The position numbers were made by a program, and so were the translations under genes. Shown in pieces: positions 7,403 through 12,982 of a stretch of 13,997 bases of DNA (position 1 is its first letter; each line of letters starts with the position of its first letter). The notes beneath the pieces were generated by a model. That model was not told the origin of the DNA. It saw nothing but the letters and a program-made list of their open reading frames with translations, and searched no databases. Source of the stretch: an uncultured Prevotella sp. (lineage in GTDB: Bacteria; Bacteroidota; Bacteroidia; Bacteroidales; Bacteroidaceae); NCBI GenBank assembly GCA_900553965.1, contig USFX01000053.1, forward strand, positions 1 through 13,997, written 5' to 3'.

Positions 7403-7654
7403 GTCACGTTTATATCCGACTGAATGCATCAAGATATTCCATCTGATTGTCATACTCCCGTCCATCAGCGTCTCTCTCTTTGATAAAACCACCTCCGCCG
7501 AAATATTCATTTCAGCCCGTTTTCAACCCTTTCCCGGTCAATTTACACCAGTTTTTCATTCCGATATTTCAGCAATGTAACAGAATATTATTGCAATGAA
7601 ACAAAAAGAAACGCATTTGGGACATATTAGGAACCGTTCTTTGAGAATTTTGAA

Positions 7655-7662
7655 TAACTTTG
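7655..7662 (+). promoter_or_regulatory. -7 box of the GH43 gene
   Basis: TAACTTTG matches TAnnTTTG. Transcription would begin near 7669, just downstream of the first in-frame ATG at 7667, which argues for the ATG at 7718 as the true start. Confidence 0.55.
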
Positions 7663-7717
7663 CGACATGAAACCGAACATTTACGAATATAACAACCGAA
7701 TTAACACGATAAGAAAA

Positions 7718-9319
7718 ATGAGAAAAACCAAACTGTTTTTGTGTATCGCGGCACTGCTGATGTTCGCGGCAGCCGCGCCGGCGATGAATCCTTTTCTCCC
7801 GCTTTGGGAACATATCCCCGACGGAGAACCGTATATCTTCGACGACCCGGACAACCCCGGAAAGAAGCGGGTATATGTCTACGGCTCGCACGACATGCTC
7901 CGCAACATGTATTGCGGCACCGACCTCGTAGTGTGGTCGGCTCCTGTGGACTCGCTCGACTGCTGGCGCTACGACGGGGTGATACTCGAAGTAAGGAACA
8001 ACGGAGCGGGAAAGCCACTGCACGGCGACGGCCGCGGCGACGTGCTGTATGCCCCCGACGTGACGGAACGGACACTGCCCGACGGAAGGAAGGAGTATTA
8101 TCTCTATCCGAACAATCAGGGCGGCGGACGCAACGGTATGGTGGCTCGCTCAAACAGGCCTGACGGACCGTTCGAGGTGATAAACTGGAATGCGGAGAAG
8201 CCCGACGAGACGGTTGGCGTGCTCGCCTTCGACCCCGCCGTGTTCATCGACGGTGACGGCCGCGTATATGGATACTGGGGATTCGGCCGCTCCTATGCCG
8301 CCGAACTCGACCCGACGACGATGGCCACGGTGAAGCCGGGCACGGAGACGGTCACCGATATGGTGTCGGGCTTCGAGCATGAAGGCGTGTTCCGCTTTTT
8401 CGAAGCGTCGTCGATACGTAAGATAGAGGACAAATACGTATTCATCTACAGCCGCATGTCTGAAGACGGCGAATGGGGACTGCCCCGGACAAACTACACC
8501 CTCGCATACGCCTACAGTGACAGTCCGCTCGGCCCTTTCACATACGGCGGAACGATAATCGACGCCCGCGGGCGTGACACCGATGCCGACGGACGGACGA
8601 TACCCACGGCCACGCCAATGGGCAACACCCACGGAAGTATATTGAATATAAACGGCCGGTGGTGGGTGTTCTATCACCGCCAGAGCGGCACAGACGAGTT
8701 CGCGCGTCAGGCGATGGTGGCTCCCATCGAGGTATCGGTGGTTCCCGGTCGCGGCGGTAAGGTGACGATAACCGAGGGGGAATACACCTCCGAGGGTTTC
8801 GAGACGGCCGGTTTGAACCCACTGCGCAAATATCCCGCCGCAATAGCCTCCCACTATACCGGTCCGGCGCCGGTGACACAGAAGTATCCCAACATCTACT
8901 ACACCGGTCCGTATGTCCAACCGACATACATCACCGACCATGCCGTGGCCAATCCGTACGACCTGAAGATAAACATGAACCCGGTGGTGAACAACACCGA
9001 CGGCTCTATCCTCGGCTACAAGTACTTTAACTTTGACGCTCTCGCCGGACTCTCAAAGGCCGAGCTTGTCCTCGACATCATTCCTGGCGATGCCGACGGC
9101 ACAATCAGCATTTATGCGGAAGCGCCGTGGAAGGGCAGTCCGCGACCGATAGGCAAGTTCACGCTGAAAAGTGGCGGCAAAACCCCAAAGACCATCCGCG
9201 CCGCCCTGAAAGGCATAAAGGACCTGCGCGGAAAACATCCACTCTATCTCGTCTTCACATCGCCGGAAAAAGGCAAGTCACTCTGCACGCTGCACTATCT
9301 GCAGTTCAAAGGTAGATGA
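7718..9319 (+). CDS. Secreted glycoside hydrolase family 43 protein
   Basis: With the start at 7718 the 533-residue product begins with a good signal peptide (MRKTK, a hydrophobic stretch rich in Leu and Ala, then APA before MNPF). The ATG at 7667 would add 17 polar residues ahead of it and lies at or before the predicted transcription start, so 7718 was chosen. The five-bladed GH43 propeller is marked by the general base Asp35 in PDGEPYIF, Asp172 in AFDPAVF, the general acid Glu229 in FFEASSI and His in GNTHGSIL. A C-terminal region of about 150 residues looks like a beta-sandwich carbohydrate-binding module. GH43 enzymes are exo-acting on plant glycans, mainly arabinofuranosidases, xylosidases and galactofuranosidases; subfamily and substrate cannot be settled. 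No SusC/SusD pair is adjacent, so it is not in a visible polysaccharide utilisation locus. Confidence 0.88.
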   Translation: MRKTKLFLCIAALLMFAAAAPAMNPFLPLWEHIPDGEPYIFDDPDNPGKKRVYVYGSHDMLRNMYCGTDLVVWSAPVDSLDCWRYDGVILEVRNNGAGKPLHGDGRGDVLYAPDVTERTLPDGRKEYYLYPNNQGGGRNGMVARSNRPDGPFEVINWNAEKPDETVGVLAFDPAVFIDGDGRVYGYWGFGRSYAAELDPTTMATVKPGTETVTDMVSGFEHEGVFRFFEASSIRKIEDKYVFIYSRMSEDGEWGLPRTNYTLAYAYSDSPLGPFTYGGTIIDARGRDTDADGRTIPTATPMGNTHGSILNINGRWWVFYHRQSGTDEFARQAMVAPIEVSVVPGRGGKVTITEGEYTSEGFETAGLNPLRKYPAAIASHYTGPAPVTQKYPNIYYTGPYVQPTYITDHAVANPYDLKINMNPVVNNTDGSILGYKYFNFDALAGLSKAELVLDIIPGDADGTISIYAEAPWKGSPRPIGKFTLKSGGKTPKTIRAALKGIKDLRGKHPLYLVFTSPEKGKSLCTLHYLQFKGR

Positions 9320-9358
9320 CATATCCACACTTGCGCCGGAATAGCATTCATATCAGCT

Positions 9359-9408
9359 GAAAAGTTGCAGAAAAGGTTATGACATTACAACCTTTTCGGC
9401 AACTTTTC
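9359..9408 (+). terminator. Terminator of the GH43 gene
   Basis: GAAAAGTTGC at 9359-9368 pairs with GCAACTTTTC at 9399-9408, and AAAAGGTT at 9371-9378 with AACCTTTT at 9389-9396, separated by a two-base internal mismatch and closing a 10-base loop. The stem lies 40 bases after the GH43 stop, and its 3' arm ends in T-rich sequence. Confidence 0.8.
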
Positions 9409-9477
9409 TCGTATCTTTCATCTAAAGGAAAAATCATTTTCTTTATCTCGACTGGCTTATAATTTGGGATTTTTATA

Positions 9478-9485
9478 TAAATTTG
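9478..9485 (+). promoter_or_regulatory. -7 box of the ygbA operon
   Basis: TAAATTTG matches TAnnTTTG, 85 bases before the ygbA start. The leader after it holds an interrupted inverted repeat (ACGTGCTTA at 9487-9495, TAAGC at 9505-9509 and ACGT at 9512-9515), which could be an operator or an mRNA hairpin. Confidence 0.5.
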
Positions 9486-9570
9486 CACGTGCTTATTGAT
9501 GATTTAAGCATACGTATGAACTATCTCAATATAACGTTGACTCAAACATTATGCGAGACCGGCAGCACTT

Positions 9571-9873
9571 ATGAATAAACGCATAGAAGAAGAAAAGGCC
9601 GTTGTCGGACTGATGATACGTCTGTACTGCCGTAAACATGAAGGAAACAAGACGCTCTGCCCTAAATGCAAGGAACTACTGACTTATGCGAACGGCAGGC
9701 TCGACCACTGCCGCTACGGTAGCGGAAAGCCAACCTGCAAGAAATGCGCCATCCATTGCTATCGAACGGAAATGAAAGAACGTATCAGGATTGTCATGCG
9801 CTGGGCTGGACCGAGAATGATCCTATATCATCCATTCGCGGCCATCAGGCACTTTTTGCGTGAACTGAGATAA
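9571..9873 (+). CDS. ygbA: YgbA-family (nitric/nitrous oxide-stimulated promoter) cysteine-rich protein
   Basis: The 100-residue product resembles the YgbA_NO family, named for induction by nitrogen oxides in enterobacteria, where NsrR controls it. The molecular role is not well established. Family signs are the N-terminal RIEEEKAVVGLMIRLYC block, a conserved cluster of cysteines at 20, 30, 33, 47, 56, 59 and 63 that could bind zinc or an iron-sulfur cluster, and the C-terminal RWAGPRMILYHPFAAIRH segment. There is no signal peptide. It heads a likely two-gene operon with the MBL-GNAT fusion gene 40 bases downstream. A -7 box lies 85 bases upstream. Confidence is high in the family, low in the function. 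Confidence 0.85.
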   Translation: MNKRIEEEKAVVGLMIRLYCRKHEGNKTLCPKCKELLTYANGRLDHCRYGSGKPTCKKCAIHCYRTEMKERIRIVMRWAGPRMILYHPFAAIRHFLRELR

Positions 9874-9913
9874 AAACGACTACAATATAAAGCGCGTTAT
9901 CCATAAAGCAACA

Positions 9914-11212
9914 ATGATTGAACTGACATACATATTCCATAGCTGTTTCATATTGGAAACAGAAAAGTGCATACTGATATTCGACTATTGGATGGATCCG
10001 TCGGATGCGATGCGACGGGTTTTCGCCAAAATCGGCAGCAAACACATTTACGTATTTGCAAGCCATTTCCATGAAGACCATTTCAACAGGGAGATATTGA
10101 AGTGGAGGAGCGAAAAACCATCCGCACGATTCACATACATTCTTTCTAAAGACATCCTGAGACATAGACGGACCGGAAAAGAAGACGCCGATGTATGGCT
10201 TGCCAAGGGCGGCGTATGGAAGGACGGCGACATCAAGGTGACAGCCACCGGCAGCAACGACAGCGGAGTGAGTTGGATTGTCGAGGTGGAAGGCAGAAAG
10301 ATATTCCATGCCGGCGACCTATGCAACTGGTACGCACGTTTCCTCACCGGAAATACACCCGAGAAAACCATATACAGCGAAGAGTCTGGTATCTGCGTCA
10401 ATCCCGTGACGGAAGAAAAGCGGTTCCTTGGCGAACTAAAGGATATACGGAAGATTACCGGCTATTTTGACATTGTGATGTTCCCCGTTGACGGCCGTAT
10501 CGGCAACGGCTACACATTAGGAGCACGCCAGTTCATCGAGCGTTTCAAAGTGGGACTGTTCGTCCCCATGCACTTTGTGATGAGCGGTTTTGAGAGCGCA
10601 TGGCGCATGGAACCATTCTGCAACGAAAAAGACATCCCGTTCTGGCGCATCGGCAACGAAGGCGAAAGTGCATGCATCAGTCAGAACAATCTCATCATCC
10701 GTCAATCTACTTTAGAAGACATACCACAGATACAGACAATCTTCACTTTCGCCCGCAAGTTCATGACAGAGACTGGCAACCCAAACCAATGGGAAGCAAA
10801 TTATCCCAATGATGCCCTTCTGCACGAAGACATTGAAAGCGGAGACAGCCACGTAATCCAGAAAGATAACGGGATTGTGGCCACGTTCCTACTTCGCGAC
10901 GGTGTCGACCAGACATACAATATTATATATGATGGCAAATGGCTTAATAACGCTCCATATGCAACCATACACCGCATAGCCGGCAATGGCGAGGTAAATG
11001 GCATATTCCATCTTGTCATGCAATTTGCCTTACGCCACTATAGCAACATCCGCATAGATACCCACCGCGACAATATGGTCATGCAGAATGCCATCAAAAA
11101 AGAAGGCTTCACATATTGCGGCATCATCCACTGCCGGGACGGCAGCGAACGACTTGCATATCAATACACAAAAGAGTCAGCCTCCCGTCAGTTCTATGTT
11201 CTCAATGCGTAG
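9914..11212 (+). CDS. Fusion of metallo-beta-lactamase-fold hydrolase and GNAT acetyltransferase
   Basis: The 432-residue product has two domains. Residues 1 to about 250 form a metallo-beta-lactamase fold: HSCFILE near the start, the metal motif SHFHEDHF with His51, His53, Asp55 and His56, HAGDLCNW with Asp135, and PMHFVMSG with His220. The His often found between the second and fourth motifs is not seen; the equivalent stretch reads GSNDSGVSW at 113-121. Residues from about 258 form a GNAT acetyltransferase beginning LIIRQSTLEDIPQI, with GNPNQWEANYP, HRIAGNGEVNG in the acetyl-CoA region and RIDTHRDNMVMQNAIKKEGF. No Met or stop separates the domains, so this is one protein. Substrates are unknown; the first domain may be a hydrolase or lactonase-like enzyme. 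It follows ygbA by 40 bases and its last 36 bases overlap the end of greA on the other strand. Confidence 0.87.
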   Translation: MIELTYIFHSCFILETEKCILIFDYWMDPSDAMRRVFAKIGSKHIYVFASHFHEDHFNREILKWRSEKPSARFTYILSKDILRHRRTGKEDADVWLAKGGVWKDGDIKVTATGSNDSGVSWIVEVEGRKIFHAGDLCNWYARFLTGNTPEKTIYSEESGICVNPVTEEKRFLGELKDIRKITGYFDIVMFPVDGRIGNGYTLGARQFIERFKVGLFVPMHFVMSGFESAWRMEPFCNEKDIPFWRIGNEGESACISQNNLIIRQSTLEDIPQIQTIFTFARKFMTETGNPNQWEANYPNDALLHEDIESGDSHVIQKDNGIVATFLLRDGVDQTYNIIYDGKWLNNAPYATIHRIAGNGEVNGIFHLVMQFALRHYSNIRIDTHRDNMVMQNAIKKEGFTYCGIIHCRDGSERLAYQYTKESASRQFYVLNA

Positions 11213-11650
11213 CTTCTGAACACCGGCAGGAACACGCACTTCCACGACGTCGCCGACCTTCTTACCCAACAAGGCCTCAGCAACCGGCGACTTGATGGAA
11301 ATCTTCCTTTCCCGCAGGTTGGCCTCATGAGGACTGACAATTGTGTATGTCATTCTGCAACCGTTCACCATATTGGTCATCTCCACCCTTGTCAGCAATC
11401 CGACGGCATCCGAGCCGAGACGCTTCGTGTCAATGACCCTTGCAAACTCCAGCACTCTCTGCTTGAAGCGTATCCTGCCGAGCAGACGTCCCTGCTCGCG
11501 CTTGGCGGCGTGATACTCAAAATTCTCACTGAGGTCGCCTTGCGCCCGCGCCTCAGCAATAGCTTCCCTTACCCGCGGCAGTTCAACGCTTTCCAACTGA
11601 TGCAGTTCGGCTACCAGTTTGTCGTAGCCTTCTTGTGACATGTATTCCAT
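11177..11650 (-). CDS. greA: Transcription elongation factor GreA
   Basis: The 157-residue product is a full-length GreA: an N-terminal antiparallel coiled coil (about residues 1-75) and a C-terminal FKBP-like domain. GreA enters the secondary channel of RNA polymerase and makes it cleave backtracked RNA so that elongation resumes. The coiled-coil tip reads GDLSENFEYHAAKREQ, with the acidic residues Asp39 and Glu42 needed for cleavage. The C-terminal part has SPVAEALLGKKVGDVVEVRVP, as in the family. The start at 11650 gives the usual N-terminus. No neighbour shares the operon; the gene is convergent with the MBL-GNAT gene, overlapping it by 36 bases. A near-match to a -7 box (TAACGTTG on the minus strand) lies about 20 bases upstream and is weak. 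Confidence 0.96.
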   Translation of the reverse strand: MEYMSQEGYDKLVAELHQLESVELPRVREAIAEARAQGDLSENFEYHAAKREQGRLLGRIRFKQRVLEFARVIDTKRLGSDAVGLLTRVEMTNMVNGCRMTYTIVSPHEANLRERKISIKSPVAEALLGKKVGDVVEVRVPAGVQKLRIENIELTGG

Positions 11651-11801
11651 TTTATCTCACTATTTCAACGTTACTAAAGTTTTTGACATTATAATATATG
11701 TCCGATTGGGCAGTCTGATGCCACAATAGCATTACTTGAACATAACTCCATTATACGAGCCACGAACTCTAAGCATTATCAAACCTATATGGTAGTAAAA
11801 C

Positions 11802-11834
11802 AAAAGTCCCGAAGCATTGTGCCTCGGGACTTTT
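11802..11834 (-). terminator. Terminator of tRNA-Asp
   Basis: An 11-bp perfect inverted repeat (AAAAGTCCCGA at 11802-11812, TCGGGACTTTT at 11824-11834) with three more inner pairs after one mismatch. On the minus strand it ends in CTTTTGTTTTA. It lies 17 bases after the tRNA 3' end. The 11651-11801 gap otherwise shows nothing. Confidence 0.85.
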
Positions 11835-11850
11835 ATCTTGCTCTCAAAGT

Positions 11851-11927
11851 TGGCGGTGCGTACGGGACTCGAACCCGTGACCCCATGCGTGACAGGCATG
11901 TATTCTAACCAACTGAACTAACGCACC
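11851..11927 (-). tRNA. tRNA-Asp (anticodon GTC)
   Basis: The minus strand folds as a 77-base cloverleaf: acceptor arms GGTGCGT and ACGCACC, discriminator G and an encoded CCA; the D arm holds GTTCAGTTGGTTAGA; the anticodon stem CATGC/GCATG closes loop CTGTCAC with anticodon GTC; the T arm has GGGTTCGAGTCCC. The anticodon reads Asp codons GAC and GAT. A promoter and terminator flank it, so it is transcribed alone. Confidence 0.97.
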
Positions 11928-11974
11928 ATTTTGTTCCTTTTTGCAAACATCGCCATGTTTCTTGATTGCGGGTG

Positions 11975-12005
11975 CAAAGGTAGCATGTTTTTTTGTAACT
12001 ACAAA
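11975..12005 (-). promoter_or_regulatory. Bacteroidetes promoter of tRNA-Asp
   Basis: On the minus strand TTTG (12005-12002) is followed after exactly 19 bases by TACCTTTG (11982-11975), fitting the -33/-7 consensus of Bacteroidetes primary sigma factors. Transcription should begin near 11968, about 40 bases before the mature tRNA. This is the clearest promoter in the window and supports assignment to the phylum. Confidence 0.8.
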
Positions 12006-12022
12006 ATTTTATATCGGGAAAA

Positions 12023-12039
12023 TTACGTTTGCAACGTAA
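12023..12039. promoter_or_regulatory. 17-bp palindrome upstream of the tRNA-Asp promoter
   Basis: TTACGTT and AACGTAA flank the spacer TGC, a perfect 7-3-7 dyad. It ends 18 bases upstream of the tRNA -33 element and about 160 bases after the ZIP gene stop. It has the geometry of a protein-binding site; the binding protein is unknown. Confidence 0.4.
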
Positions 12040-12041
12040 GA

Positions 12042-12078
12042 AAAGTGCAGATAAAGTGCAAAAGTGCATCAAAGTGTA
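12042..12078. repeat. Four direct repeats of AAAGTGCA
   Basis: AAAGTGCA occurs at 12042-12049, 12053-12060 and 12061-12068, with the variant AAAGTGTA at 12071-12078. Offsets are 11, 8 and 10 bases, roughly one DNA turn. The cluster directly follows the palindrome at 12023-12039. It may be a binding-site array or simple slippage product. Confidence 0.55.
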
Positions 12079-12196
12079 TCTTCAACCTGTAGTTTCAACA
12101 GACAAGCATATAAAACTATGTTCATAACAACGCAACGATACCTTGATTTTACCAACATGACGCTACCATGATGTTCCCGACACGACACAAGCATGC

Positions 12197-12982
12197 TCAT
12201 CCCAACACGACATCAAGCACCATCATCAGCGTGAAACCGACAGCGAAACCAATTGTGCTCAGATTTGAATGAGGTTCACCGCTGGCCTCCGGAATAAGCT
12301 CTTCTATCACGACATATATCATTGCGCCGGCAGCAAAAGCCAGCATATAAGGCATGACGGGAGTAAGAACAGCCGTCAGCAGGATTACGGCCAGACCGCC
12401 GATCGGCTCAACCGCACCGCTCAGGCTGCCTATCATGAACGAGCGCCAGCGGCTGTTGCCCTCAGCCCGCATAGGCATGGAGATGATGGCTCCTTCCGGT
12501 ATGTTCTGTATAGCGATGCCCACGGACATGGCCAACGCACCGGCCGCACTTATACCTGCGTCACCCGATATTGCACCGGCCAGCACCACACCGACCGCCA
12601 TACCCTCAGGCAGATTGTGGATTGTCACGGCCAAAGACAACATTGTCGTGCGGGAGAGATGGGCCGGAAGACCTTCCGGTTTTGCCGTACCGAGATGAAG
12701 ATGGGGAGTGACGTAGTCAATGAGCAGGAGAAATCCCATGCCGGACAGGAAACCGACAGCCGCCGGAACAACACGCGCCACGCCTTCAGCCCCGGGAACG
12801 AAATCAAGACTGGGCAGGAGCAACGACCATACAGAAGCCGCAACCATCACACCGGATGCAAATCCGAGCAGAGTTTTCCGCACACGCAGCGGCATGTCAT
12901 GCTTCATGAAGAAGACCAAAGACGAACCTGTCACGGTTCCAAGAAAAGGGATGAGCAACCCCAAAGCTATGCTTAATGTCAT
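12197..12982 (-). CDS. ZIP family metal transporter (GufA/ZupT-like)
   Basis: The 261-residue membrane protein matches the ZIP family, which brings divalent metals such as zinc, iron or manganese into the cytoplasm. About eight helices are expected. Transport motifs are IHNLPEG at 121-127 in helix 4 and IQNIPEG at 158-164 in helix 5, with conserved His122, Asn123, Glu126, Asn160 and Glu163; helix 5 has Gln-Asn where many ZIPs have His-Glu, as in the GufA type. A loop before helix 4 has the HLHLG motif. The start ATG at 12982-12980 overlaps the stop of the upstream peptidase gene (ATGA), so the pair is probably one operon with coupled translation. No metal-regulator site was found. Metal specificity is unknown. 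Confidence 0.92.
   Translation of the reverse strand: MTLSIALGLLIPFLGTVTGSSLVFFMKHDMPLRVRKTLLGFASGVMVAASVWSLLLPSLDFVPGAEGVARVVPAAVGFLSGMGFLLLIDYVTPHLHLGTAKPEGLPAHLSRTTMLSLAVTIHNLPEGMAVGVVLAGAISGDAGISAAGALAMSVGIAIQNIPEGAIISMPMRAEGNSRWRSFMIGSLSGAVEPIGGLAVILLTAVLTPVMPYMLAFAAGAMIYVVIEELIPEASGEPHSNLSTIGFAVGFTLMMVLDVVLG

Larger units (their letters stand above)
7331..7717. other. Gene-free stretch between rbr and the GH43 gene
   Basis: No credible coding sequence is seen. The stretch holds a GC-rich hairpin at 7370-7402, a weaker inverted repeat at 7567-7601 (TTTCAGCAAT against ATTGC and TGAAA with two bulged bases, 13-base loop) and a -7 box at 7655-7662 before the GH43 gene. The middle (7410-7560) has no recognisable structure. 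Short open frames here on both strands have no family resemblance. Confidence 0.6.

Noticed and set aside
8150..8941. 263-codon minus-strand frame within the GH43 gene
   Set aside because: It is antisense to a gene with clear catalytic motifs and has no domain of its own.
12140..12172. Possible terminator after the ZIP gene (AACAT with ATGTT)
   Set aside because: Only five pairs, no GC-rich stem and no T tract; too weak to call.
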